Source of the DNA: VAUL01 sp964603155
Lineage (GTDB): Bacteria; Desulfobacterota; Desulfuromonadia; Desulfuromonadales; BM103
Length of the DNA stretch: 11,173 nt
Assembly (NCBI GenBank): GCA_964603155.1
Contig: CAZRTZ010000071.1
Span: forward strand, 1-11,173
Reading direction: 5' to 3'
Shown here: one piece after another, positions 1 through 6,605 of the stretch
How the letters are laid out: each line of letters starts with the position of its first letter
How positions within the stretch are numbered: the first letter of the stretch is position 1
The notes under the pieces: model-generated
The model's input: the letters and a program-made list of their open reading frames with translations, nothing else
What the model was told of the DNA's origin: nothing
Databases searched by the model: none
Program-made: the position numbers and the translations under genes

Positions 1-917
1 CCAGCGAGCTGAATGCCGTGCGCCGCGATTTTTACGCGGAGTTCGCCGGCGAACTGGCCCGTGAGCGCACCCGGTCGAAAGGAGGGCGGCTGCGGCAGGC
101 CCTGGCCGATTTATTACCGGCGGCCTTGCCGCGCCCGGCGGCCAAGGCCACCCTCTGTGTCGGCCTGGGGGCGCCGCGCGATCTGCATCTGCTGCGCGAC
201 CCGGCTGTTGACGAAGTGACCCTGCCGCTGACGCCGGGCGCCTTGTCCCGCCTGGAGGCGGGCGGGCGCGGTGATTCCAGGCAGCAGCAGCGGATCATCT
301 GGGAACTCCCCCCGGCGATTTTCGACTTTGAATGGCCGGCCTACCAAGCTGAAGTGACGCAACTGGCCGGCCGCGGTTTCCGCCGCTTTCGTGCCCAGAA
401 CCTCGGCCAGCTAGCGCTGTTCGCCGGCCTGCCGGATCTGGAATTTGAAGCCGGGGCGCGACTTTTCTCCCTGAACAGTCAGGCGCTGCTGGCCTGGCGC
501 GAACTCGGGTGTGCCGGCGCCGTGGCCTGCCTGGAGGATGATCGCGATAACCTCGCCGACCTTTTGCGCCGCCCGACCGGTATTCCGCTGACGGTGACGA
601 TTTATGCCAACCCGGCGCTGATGGTGTCGCGTATCCCGCTCAAAGGGGTCAAGCCGGACCGGCCGCTCCTCTCCGATCGCGGTGAAGCCTACAGGGTCAC
701 CCAGCGCAGCGGCCTGACCACGGTGCGCCCCGAGCAGGACTACTCCCTGTGCGGACATCTGGCGGAGTTGCGTGCCTTCGGCTGCAGCCGTTTTCTGGTC
801 GAACTGGCCCATGTCGGCCCGTTCTCGCCCGGCGGTCGCCAGGTGCTGGCTGCTATCGCCAGGGATCAGGATTTGCCCGGCACATCGCCATTCAACTATC
901 TGCTGGGAATGACATGA
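1..917 (+). CDS. U32 family peptidase, C-terminal part (5' end outside the window)
   Basis: This is the last ~305 codons of a larger gene. The frame is open to the left edge (first full codon at base 3) and ends with TGA at 915-917, so the GTG at 18 is not a real start. The visible protein resembles the C-terminal half of long U32 (collagenase-like) proteins, with a degenerate U32-type core: a beta strand followed by YANPALMVSRIP, then SDRGEAYRVTQ, and a C-terminal FLVELAHVGPFSPGG segment. U32 proteins include bacterial RNA-hydroxylation factors (RlhA and TrhP types) as well as putative proteases, so the real activity may be RNA modification rather than proteolysis. The N-terminal domain that would carry the family signature lies outside the window. 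Family assignment is fairly secure; function is not. The next gene lies 168 bp downstream behind a structured spacer. Confidence 0.72.
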   Translation, partial: SELNAVRRDFYAEFAGELARERTRSKGGRLRQALADLLPAALPRPAAKATLCVGLGAPRDLHLLRDPAVDEVTLPLTPGALSRLEAGGRGDSRQQQRIIWELPPAIFDFEWPAYQAEVTQLAGRGFRRFRAQNLGQLALFAGLPDLEFEAGARLFSLNSQALLAWRELGCAGAVACLEDDRDNLADLLRRPTGIPLTVTIYANPALMVSRIPLKGVKPDRPLLSDRGEAYRVTQRSGLTTVRPEQDYSLCGHLAELRAFGCSRFLVELAHVGPFSPGGRQVLAAIARDQDLPGTSPFNYLLGMT

Positions 918-921
918 CCGG

Positions 922-1056
922 CCGTTGGGAAAACTGTGGCGGAGGCCGTCTGCGGCGTTGCATGGTGCTCGTTCCCTCGCCTCGTCTGCTGAGAGGTTTC
1001 GGACCCTGCTCTCCGTGCGTCTGGCTATGGCCTTCTCTCTAACGTTTTCTTGGCGG
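922..1056. repeat. Imperfect inverted-repeat intergenic element
   Basis: Arms at about 922-947 and 1029-1056 are imperfectly complementary. Both contain a GAAAAC/GTTTTC core and a GGCC inner end. They enclose a GC-rich interior that starts with TCTGCGGCGTTGC (949-961). The same 13-mer, on the other strand, borders the arm of the element at 8025-8043. The element fills almost all of the U32-rnd spacer. It may be a dispersed extragenic repeat or a structured 3' UTR. The pairing was judged by eye and is interrupted. Confidence 0.4.
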
Positions 1057-1085
1057 TCTGCTGACAGGAACCAATCGGAGGTCTG

Positions 1086-2216
1086 ATGACCGTAGAGATC
1101 CTTACCACCACCACCGCAGTCGCCGCCTTGGCCGATGAACTGGCCGGACAGCCAGCCCTTGCCGTCGATCTCGAGGCCGACTCAATGCACCGCTACCGCG
1201 AGCGGGTCTGCCTGATGCAGCTCTCCGTCCCCGGGCGCACCGTCCTCATCGATCCTCTTGCCGGCGCCGATCTTGCCCCCTTGGCTGAGCTGTTTGCCGA
1301 TCCGGCCGTGCGCAAGATTTTCCATGCCGCCGACTACGACCTGCGCTCCCTCTACCGTGATTTCCGCCTCGAGGTGCGCGGCCTGTTCGACACCATGGTC
1401 AGCGCGCAGTTGCTTGGCGAAGAGAAGATCGGCCTCGCCGACGTCCTCGCCAAGTATTTCGGCGTCACGCTCGACAAGCGCTATCAGCGGGCGGATTGGT
1501 CGCAGCGGCCGCTGTCGGCGGAGATGATCGCTTATGCTGCCGAGGACACGCGGCACCTGCACCGCCTGGCCGGGCTGTTCGAGGAACGGCTGCGGGAAAC
1601 GGGGCGTTCCTTGTGGGCCAGCGAAGAGTTCCGCAACCTGGAAGGGGTCCGCTTTAGTGAAGGCGAGGGCGGGCCGCTGTGTCTGCGCCTCAAGGGCGCC
1701 GGCACTTTCGATCGCCGCCAGTTGGGGGTTCTTGAGGAACTTCTGCAGTGGCGTGAGCGGGAGGCCGAGCGCCGCGACCGCCCGCCCTTTCAAATCATCG
1801 GCAATACCATCCTGATGGCCCTGGCCAGGCAGGCGCCGCGAACTCCCACGGCGCTGGCATCGATCGGCGATCTCCCGGAGCGGCTCCGTGACCGCTATGC
1901 GCGCGAACTGCTCGCCGCCATCGACCGGGGGCTGTCCCTGCCGGTCGAGGCTCTGCCGGTCTGGCCGAAAGCGCCGCGACCCGAACGCGACCCGAAGGTC
2001 GATCTTCGCCTCGCGGCACTGAAGAACTGGCGGCGCGACAAGGCCTCGGCTTTGGCCGTCGATCCGGGAGTCCTCATCAATAACGCCGCCCTTGAACAGC
2101 TGGCCCGCGAACATCCGGGCTCCCTTGAACAGCTCGCGGGGATGGCCGGTCTCAAGGCGTGGCAGCGCAAGGAGTTTGGCAGCGAACTTCTCGCGGCGCT
2201 CCGAACAGCGACATGA
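1086..2216 (+). CDS. rnd: Ribonuclease D
   Basis: This 376-aa protein is a 3'-to-5' exoribonuclease of the DEDD-y type, acting on tRNA precursors and other small structured RNAs in the cytoplasm. The exonuclease motifs are intact: DLE (D28, E30) near the N-terminus, HAADYDL with D85, and the Exo III motif YAAED (Y150, D154). An HRDC domain follows at about residues 210-290 (LGVLEELLQWREREAERRDRP...), and a weaker second HRDC-like helical region occupies the last ~70 residues. The length matches the family. The start is supported by GGAGG at 1077-1081. The stop overlaps the next start in ATGA (2213-2216), so the following gene is probably translationally coupled. No convincing promoter is visible between this gene and the U32 gene. 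A long antisense frame here is a composition artefact. Confidence 0.93.
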   Translation: MTVEILTTTTAVAALADELAGQPALAVDLEADSMHRYRERVCLMQLSVPGRTVLIDPLAGADLAPLAELFADPAVRKIFHAADYDLRSLYRDFRLEVRGLFDTMVSAQLLGEEKIGLADVLAKYFGVTLDKRYQRADWSQRPLSAEMIAYAAEDTRHLHRLAGLFEERLRETGRSLWASEEFRNLEGVRFSEGEGGPLCLRLKGAGTFDRRQLGVLEELLQWREREAERRDRPPFQIIGNTILMALARQAPRTPTALASIGDLPERLRDRYARELLAAIDRGLSLPVEALPVWPKAPRPERDPKVDLRLAALKNWRRDKASALAVDPGVLINNAALEQLAREHPGSLEQLAGMAGLKAWQRKEFGSELLAALRTAT

Positions 2217-3004
2217 GTCCTTGGCCACTCCTGGCGATGCTGCTGCTCGTGCTGTTGCCGGTTCGCGGCTACCCGCAAGAGCCGTCTGTCGTACTGCCGT
2301 CCAGCGTCCAGGCCCTCCTGGCCGAAACCGCCGGTTTGGCTGATGCCGGCGAGCGCGCGGTGCAGATCAGCACCCGCTTCCTGGGGACCCCCTATGTCGC
2401 CAACACGCTGGGCGGCGGGGCTGCTCTTCCCGAACACCTGGTGGTGCGCCTCGATGCGGTCGACTGTTTCACCTTCCTCGATTACGTCGAGGCGCTGCGC
2501 CGTAGTGCCGCTCCCGCGGAGTTTCACAACAGGCTGGCCGAAGTGCGTTATCGCGACGGGCGCATCGCCTGGGAAACCCGCCGGCACTTTTTTACCGATT
2601 GGGCCGTCGCAGCTGAAGGACGGGTCGCCGACGTGACCGCCGAGGTCGGCGGCAACCGCACCCTGACAGCGGACAAGCGGCTCAACCGTAAAGGAGACGC
2701 TGCCTTTTACCTGGCCGGAGTGCCGGTGCAGGAGCGCAGCGTAGGCTTCATCCCCGGCCGCGCCCTTGACCGGTCCGTTCTCGAACGGTTGCGTTCTGGC
2801 GACTACCTGGGCATTTACTCTCCCGACCCGGGGTTGGATGTGACCCATGTCGGCATGGTCGTGCGTGCGAACGACCGTCTTCTTTTCCGCCACGCCTCTT
2901 CCCGCCAGGATGATCGGCGGGTCATCGACAGCGATCTGGCCGTCTACCTCGCCGGCAAGCCGGGAATCGTCGTCCTGCGGCCGCTGCCATTGCTTTCCCC
3001 ATGA
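2213..3004 (+). CDS. DUF1460 / N-acetylmuramoyl-L-alanine amidase-like exported protein
   Basis: This 263-aa protein has an N-terminal hydrophobic signal sequence (residues ~4-18, SPWPLLAMLLLVLLPVRG), so it is expected in the periplasm. The body matches the DUF1460 family, whose fold resembles NlpC/P60 cysteine peptidases: FLGTPYVANTLGG (~57-68), RLDAVDCFTFLDYVEAL with the likely nucleophile C85, RHFFTDW (~124-130), and a late THVGMVV with H212, followed by FRHASS with H227. The family is thought to cleave peptidoglycan amide bonds, but the substrate of this protein is inferred only. The start at 2213 was chosen over an in-frame upstream start at 2159 because it begins exactly at the signal peptide and overlaps the rnd stop (ATGA). 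The gene's own stop overlaps the next start in the same way (3001-3004). The signal peptide has no lipobox. Confidence 0.83.
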   Translation: MSPWPLLAMLLLVLLPVRGYPQEPSVVLPSSVQALLAETAGLADAGERAVQISTRFLGTPYVANTLGGGAALPEHLVVRLDAVDCFTFLDYVEALRRSAAPAEFHNRLAEVRYRDGRIAWETRRHFFTDWAVAAEGRVADVTAEVGGNRTLTADKRLNRKGDAAFYLAGVPVQERSVGFIPGRALDRSVLERLRSGDYLGIYSPDPGLDVTHVGMVVRANDRLLFRHASSRQDDRRVIDSDLAVYLAGKPGIVVLRPLPLLSP

Positions 3005-3327
3005 AGAAACTGCACACCTTCACCCATCGTGAGCGCGGTTACGCCACCCTGCTCAAGGAGCGCCTGGAGGGGGAGGGGATCGACTGCCTGCTGCGCAACG
3101 ACGAACTGTCCACGGCGCTCGGCGAGATACCGTTCGTCGAGTGCTATCCGGAGTTGTGGGTGGTCGACGAGGAAATTTATCCACGGGCGCGGCTGCTGCT
3201 GGACAAGTGGCTGGCCGAGACCGCGGGCGCTGGCGCGGAAGAGTGGCTCTGCCCGCGCTGCGGGGAACGCCTGGAGGGGCAGTTCGATTCGTGCTGGCAA
3301 TGCGGAGCTGAACGTCCGCAGGGCTGA
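3001..3327 (+). CDS. DUF2007 domain protein with C-terminal zinc ribbon
   Basis: This 108-aa cytoplasmic protein has two parts. Residues ~1-72 look like the DUF2007 (putative signal-transducing, PII-like fold) domain: an N-terminal strand, GYATLLKERLEGEGIDCLLRN, a central PELWVVDEE strand and a helix with ARLLLDKW. Residues 84-101 form a rubredoxin-like zinc ribbon, CPRC-x10-CWQC (C84, C87, C98, C101). The DUF2007 domain often occurs as a short protein with such a tail. The molecular role is unknown. The gene starts in an ATGA overlap with the amidase-like gene and is the last gene of the rnd operon. It ends eight bases before the convergent fumC stop, and the stop codon is part of a perfect hairpin. 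Confidence 0.82.
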   Translation: MKKLHTFTHRERGYATLLKERLEGEGIDCLLRNDELSTALGEIPFVECYPELWVVDEEIYPRARLLLDKWLAETAGAGAEEWLCPRCGERLEGQFDSCWQCGAERPQG

Positions 3328-3342
3328 CGGGCCGGTCAGCCC
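3321..3342. terminator. Hairpin carrying both convergent stop codons
   Basis: GGGCTGAC (3321-3328) and GTCAGCCC (3335-3342) are a perfect 8-bp inverted repeat around a 6-base loop. The left arm contains the TGA of the DUF2007 gene, and the right arm contains the complement of the fumC TGA. There is no T-run on either side, so intrinsic termination is uncertain. It may act as a bidirectional pause or 3'-end stabiliser between the converging transcripts. Confidence 0.45.
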
Positions 3343-4751
3343 CCTCCGCCCCCTCCGGAAGAGATCCCCGGTTCGGTCTGCGCCCGCGGGTCGAGCAGGC
3401 GCGTCAGCTCGTCCTCCGGCAGGATGGCCATCTCCAGCGCCACGGCCCGTACCGTCCGCCCGCTCGCATGGGCGGCCTTGGCGATCTCCGCGGCCCGATC
3501 GTAGCCGATGACCGGCGCCAGGGCGGTGCACATCGCCAGGCTCTCTTCGACCAGGGCCTCGCAGCGGGTACGGTCGGCTTCCAGCCCCTGCAGGCAGCGG
3601 GTGGTAAAAAGGCCGACCGCATTGCCGAGCAGGTCGATCGATTGCAGCAGATTGTGCGTCATCACCGGCATCATCACGTTCAACTCGAAGTTTCCCGCAA
3701 GGCCACCCAGGGCGATGGTGGCGTCGTTGCCGACCACCTGGGCGCAAACCTGCATCAAGCTTTCGGCCATCACCGGGTTGACCTTCCCCGGCATGATCGA
3801 ACTTCCCGGCTGCACCGCCGGCAGTTTCAACTCTCCCAATCCGCAGCGCGGACCGCTGCCGAGGAAGCGGATGTCGTTGGCAATCTTGAACAGGGCGACG
3901 GCCGTGGTGCGCAAGGCGGCGCTGGCTGCCACCACCTGCTCCTTGCCGGCCTGGGCGGCGAAATGGTCGCGTGCTTCGCGCAGGTGTAATCCGGTTACTT
4001 CGGCAAGATTGGCGATGACCCGCTGGGCAAATTCCGGATGGGTATTGATGCCGGTGCCGACCGCCGTGCCGCCGAGGGGGAGTTCGCCGAGCCCGTCGAG
4101 GCAGCGGGCCAGTTCCCCGCCGCCGATCGCCACCTGGCGAAAGTAGCCGCCGAAGATCTGGCCGAGGCGCACCGGCGTGGCGTCCTGCAGGTGTGTACGG
4201 CCGATGGTGATGATGTCGTCGAAGGCGCGGGCTTTTTCTCCCAGCACCTTCTGCAGCCCGGTCAGGGCGGGAAGCAGGTGCTCGCGAATTTCCACCGCCG
4301 CCGCCAGGTGCATGGCCGTCGGGATGACATCGTTGCTCGACTGGCCGAGGTTGACATGGTCGTTGGGGTGGATGGTGCGATCGCCCCCCGGCTGGCCGAG
4401 CAGTTGGCGGGCGCGGTTGGCCAGCACCTCGTTGGCGTTCATGTTGGTGCTGGTCCCCGAGCCGGTCTGGAAGATGTCGAGGGGGAAGTGGGCGTCAAGG
4501 TCGCCGCGTGCCATCTCGGCGGCGGCGGCGGCGATCGCCTGGGCCCGCCAATCCTCGAGCAGGCCGAGTTCCAGGTTGACGTAGGCGGCGTGTTCCTTGA
4601 TCTGAGCCAGGGCGCGCAGGAACGGGCGGGGGAAGGTCAGCCCGGAAACCGGAAAGTTCTCGATGGCCCGGGCCGTCTGCGCGCCGTAGAGGGCTACGGC
4701 GGGGACGGTCATTGGCCCGAGGGAGTCATATTCGACGCGAGTGTCTGGCAT
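3336..4751 (-). CDS. fumC: Fumarate hydratase, class II
   Basis: This 471-aa protein is an iron-independent fumarase converting fumarate to L-malate in the TCA cycle, active as a cytoplasmic homotetramer. Superfamily motifs are clear: GSGTSTNMNANEV (97-109), HPNDHVNLGQSSND (128-141), GRTHLQDATPV with the catalytic-base region H187, GTGINTHPEFA (232-242), and the signature GSSIMPGKVNPV (316-327) on the mobile serine loop. The length is close to that of E. coli FumC (467). The start at 4751 matches the conserved fumarase N-terminus (DTRVEYDSLGPM). A longer reading from the TTG at 4820 would begin inside the promoter and is rejected. The C-terminus ends in an unusual six-glycine run encoded by two copies of a G-rich 9-mer. 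The gene is alone in its transcription unit, with its own promoter. Confidence 0.96.
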   Translation of the reverse strand: MPDTRVEYDSLGPMTVPAVALYGAQTARAIENFPVSGLTFPRPFLRALAQIKEHAAYVNLELGLLEDWRAQAIAAAAAEMARGDLDAHFPLDIFQTGSGTSTNMNANEVLANRARQLLGQPGGDRTIHPNDHVNLGQSSNDVIPTAMHLAAAVEIREHLLPALTGLQKVLGEKARAFDDIITIGRTHLQDATPVRLGQIFGGYFRQVAIGGGELARCLDGLGELPLGGTAVGTGINTHPEFAQRVIANLAEVTGLHLREARDHFAAQAGKEQVVAASAALRTTAVALFKIANDIRFLGSGPRCGLGELKLPAVQPGSSIMPGKVNPVMAESLMQVCAQVVGNDATIALGGLAGNFELNVMMPVMTHNLLQSIDLLGNAVGLFTTRCLQGLEADRTRCEALVEESLAMCTALAPVIGYDRAAEIAKAAHASGRTVRAVALEMAILPEDELTRLLDPRAQTEPGISSGGGGGG

Positions 4752-4810
4752 GGCAAAGGCCGTCCTGGAGAAGGGGTGGAAGTTTCGCTGAAGGTTAATG
4801 AATTTTCGCA

Positions 4811-4838
4811 AGCATAACAACCCTCAGGGGGCTGTCAA
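4811..4838 (-). promoter_or_regulatory. Sigma-70-type promoter of fumC
   Basis: On the minus strand there is a perfect -35 TTGACA (plus-strand 4833-4838), a 16-bp spacer and a -10 TATGCT (4811-4816). Transcription would start near 4804, giving a leader of about 53 nt before the ATG at 4751. This position also rules out the upstream in-frame start for fumC. Confidence 0.65.
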
Positions 4839-4881
4839 TCGGGCTGTCGGCATGAATTTAGTCTGCTGAAAACTTTTTCAG

Positions 4882-4910
4882 TTTCACTAAATCATGGGCT
4901 TGGCTACAAT
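4882..4910 (+). promoter_or_regulatory. Putative promoter of the DMT permease
   Basis: A good -10 TACAAT (4905-4910) lies 17 bp after a weak -35 TTTCAC (4882-4887). The predicted transcription start falls at 4917-4918, on the A of the ATG of the permease. A small palindrome, CTGAAAA-CT-TTTTCAG (4866-4881), sits just upstream of the -35 and could be an operator. Confidence 0.45.
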
Positions 4911-4917
4911 CCTTTCT

Positions 4918-5787
4918 ATGTCGACTTTCGCCCTTGTGCTTATCGTCATCTCCGCGGTGATGCACGCTCTGTGGAATCTGCTGGTCAAGCGCAGCCGTGA
5001 CAAGACCGTGTTCATCTGGTGGATGTTCATCGCGTCCGGAACCCTGATGAATCTGGCCCTGCCCTTTGCCGGAGCGTTTCCGCCGCTTACCCCCAGGATT
5101 CTCACCCTGGTTGTCGCGGGCGGCGCCTGTTTTGTCCTTTATCATCTCTTCAACGGCCGTGCCTACCGTAGCGGCGACCTGTCGTTAACCTACCCGCTCT
5201 CGCAAACCTCCATGCTCTGGGTGCCGTTGTGGGGGGCGCTGTTTCTCGGCGAGCGTTCCACCCCGGCCGGCCTGGCCGGCATCGCCCTGATCGTCACCGG
5301 GGCCTGGTGCGTGCAATTGCGTGCCCTGGCCTGGCGCGAGGCGGTCAGGCCGCTGCGCAACCTCGGCGACCCGGCGGTGCACGCCGCCCTGGCCGCCGGC
5401 TTCATCTACTCGGTCGGCTCAATCATCGACAAGACCGGGGTGACCGGTTACGATCCGTTCCACTTCACCTACCTGCTGGTCGTCTGCATGTTCCTGCTGA
5501 TGAGTCTGAACCTGGCGCGTCCCCGCTATCGCGGCCGGATTGTGGCCGAATGGCGGCACAGCCGTTCCCTGATCCTTCTTTCCGGTCCGGTGATGATGGG
5601 CTCATTCCTGACCTTTCGCTACGGGCTCAAACTCGCCCCGGTCAGTTATGCCGTGCCGGCGCGGCAGGTCAGCATCCTGGTCGGGGTGCTGATCGGCACG
5701 ACCTTTCTCGGCGAGGAGTGCGGACGCATCCGCTTCGTCGCCGCCCTCCTTATCCTCGCCGGCGTCGCCCTGATTCGTCTGGGTTGA
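4918..5787 (+). CDS. DMT-family permease (EamA domain)
   Basis: This 289-aa inner-membrane protein has about ten hydrophobic segments and the two-repeat layout of the drug/metabolite transporter superfamily. The N-terminal repeat begins FALVLIVISAVMHALWNLLVKRS, where the helix-1 HALWN/K pattern is typical of EamA proteins, and continues to a TYPLSQTSMLWVPLWGALFLGE segment ending the first half. The second half has FIYSVGSIIDKTG and a similar closing helix set (YAVPARQVSILVGVLIGTTFLGEE). The substrate cannot be told; members export amino acids, metabolites or drugs, or take up precursors. The start at 4918 was chosen over 4894 because the promoter -10 covers the stretch after 4894 and the protein begins directly with the first membrane helix. 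No Shine-Dalgarno sequence is visible before either start. The gene is divergent from fumC. Confidence 0.85.
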   Translation: MSTFALVLIVISAVMHALWNLLVKRSRDKTVFIWWMFIASGTLMNLALPFAGAFPPLTPRILTLVVAGGACFVLYHLFNGRAYRSGDLSLTYPLSQTSMLWVPLWGALFLGERSTPAGLAGIALIVTGAWCVQLRALAWREAVRPLRNLGDPAVHAALAAGFIYSVGSIIDKTGVTGYDPFHFTYLLVVCMFLLMSLNLARPRYRGRIVAEWRHSRSLILLSGPVMMGSFLTFRYGLKLAPVSYAVPARQVSILVGVLIGTTFLGEECGRIRFVAALLILAGVALIRLG

Positions 5788-5793
5788 TTTCTT

Positions 5794-5866
5794 TTTGACG
5801 CCGAACTGCGAAGTCCCGGAGCGACCCGTAGCTGGTTTCTCCGCGTCTCTGCGCCTCCGCGTCAAA
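5794..5866. repeat. Intergenic element with 8-bp inverted ends and an octamer repeat
   Basis: TTTGACGC (5794-5801) and GCGTCAAA (5859-5866) are perfect inverted repeats 57 bp apart. Inside the right end lie three imperfect tandem octamers, CTCCGCGT, CTCTGCGC and CTCCGCGT (5839-5862). From memory, similar C/T-rich strings of the form CTCTGCGCCTCCGCG recur between genes in various environmental genomes. That recollection was not checked. Confidence 0.4.
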
Positions 5867-5931
5867 TAAGCCTTTGCACCCGGTTGCCCTTTTGCGCTAG
5901 AACTAACCAGGCCTTATCGCCGTGGCTTCGC

Positions 5932-5935
5932 GGAG
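5932..5935 (+). promoter_or_regulatory. Ribosome binding site of the HD-domain gene
   Basis: GGAG lies five bases before the ATG at 5941 and decides this start over the in-frame ATG at 5884, which has no ribosome binding site. The surrounding CGCGGAG (5929-5935) is complementary to CTCCGCG in the upstream octamer repeat (5839-5845 and 5855-5861), so the site could be sequestered. Confidence 0.6.
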
Positions 5936-5940
5936 TTTCC

Positions 5941-6546
5941 ATGAAAAACCTCGCCCACTTCTTTTTCGAACTCGGCATGCTCAAGCGCACGCCGCGCACC
6001 GGCTTCCAGTTCCTCGGCTCCGGAGCCGAGACGGTTGCCGAACACATCTTTCGCGCGGCGATGATCGGCTATGCGCTGGCGCGCCTCGATGAGCAGGCCG
6101 ATGCCGGGCGGGTCGTGCTCCTCTGCCTGTTCCATGACGTCCCCGAGGCGCGTACCGGCGATCTCAACTACGTCAATAAAAAGTACGTGCGTGCCGATGA
6201 AGGACAGGCTGTCGAAGATCTGGCCCGTACCCTGCCGTTCGGCGACGATTACCGGGCCCTGCATGCCGAGTTTGCCGGCAAGGGCAGCCGCGAGGCGCTG
6301 TTGGCCCACGATGCCGACCAGCTGGAAATGATCCTGGCCCTGAAGGAGCACAAGGATCTCGGCAACCGCTACGCCGACGAGTGGTACCCGTTCAGCGTGC
6401 GGCGGCTGCAGACCGAGGTGGCGAGGCAGCTGGCGGAAACCATCTGGACCACCGACTCGAGCCGCTGGTGGTTCGATGACGATGCCGAGTGGTGGGTCAA
6501 GGGGGAGCGGCCGACCGGCCCGGGGGACGAACCGCGGGAATCTTGA
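5941..6546 (+). CDS. HD-domain phosphohydrolase (YfbR/HDDC2-like 5'-deoxynucleotidase type)
   Basis: This 201-aa cytoplasmic metal-dependent phosphohydrolase probably acts on nucleoside monophosphates. The metal-binding H...HD...D pattern is complete: H35 in TVAEHIFRAA, H65-D66 in LFHDVPEARTGDLNYVNKKY, and D126 in AHDADQLEMIL. The order and spacing, the conserved E69 after HD, and the arginine-rich start (LKRTPRTGF) fit the small HD proteins related to YfbR and HDDC2 rather than HD-GYP or RelA/SpoT proteins. The C-terminus is hydrophilic and rich in Trp and Gly. The start at 5941 has a GGAG site. The stop (TGA at 6544-6546) lies 59 bp before serS, with a candidate promoter between, so the two genes may be partly co-transcribed. 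The substrate is inferred from the family only. Confidence 0.8.
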   Translation: MKNLAHFFFELGMLKRTPRTGFQFLGSGAETVAEHIFRAAMIGYALARLDEQADAGRVVLLCLFHDVPEARTGDLNYVNKKYVRADEGQAVEDLARTLPFGDDYRALHAEFAGKGSREALLAHDADQLEMILALKEHKDLGNRYADEWYPFSVRRLQTEVARQLAETIWTTDSSRWWFDDDAEWWVKGERPTGPGDEPRES

Positions 6547-6572
6547 CCGTATCCCGGGGAAGATGGTAGAAA
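6543..6572 (+). promoter_or_regulatory. Candidate promoter of serS
   Basis: A -35 TTGACC (6543-6548) overlaps the stop codon of the HD gene. It is followed after 18 bp by TAGAAA (6567-6572), preceded by TGG as an extended -10. Transcription would start near 6579, leaving a leader of about 27 nt. Each hexamer is imperfect. Confidence 0.4.
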
Positions 6573-6605
6573 ACGGCCCGGCCATCCGGCCATGGAGAGA
6601 GACTG

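Noticed and set aside
749..1042. 97-aa plus-strand frame across the end of the U32 gene and the spacer
   Set aside because: Overlaps the U32 coding region in another frame, has no ribosome site or motif, and the spacer is better explained by inverted repeats.
2159..2212. Upstream start for the DUF1460 protein
   Set aside because: It lies inside rnd and would bury the signal peptide; the ATG at 2213 sits in the typical ATGA overlap.
1182..2228. 348-aa minus-strand frame over rnd
   Set aside because: Antisense of a gene with all RNase D motifs; low-complexity composition and no recognisable domain.
4038..4817. 259-aa plus-strand frame over fumC
   Set aside because: Antisense of a well-conserved fumarase; Gly/Val/Ala-rich shadow frame running into the fumC promoter.
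4752..4820. 23-residue N-terminal extension of FumC from a TTG at 4820
   Set aside because: The TTG lies inside the promoter spacer, upstream of the predicted transcription start, and fumarases normally begin at the MxDTRxEYD segment.
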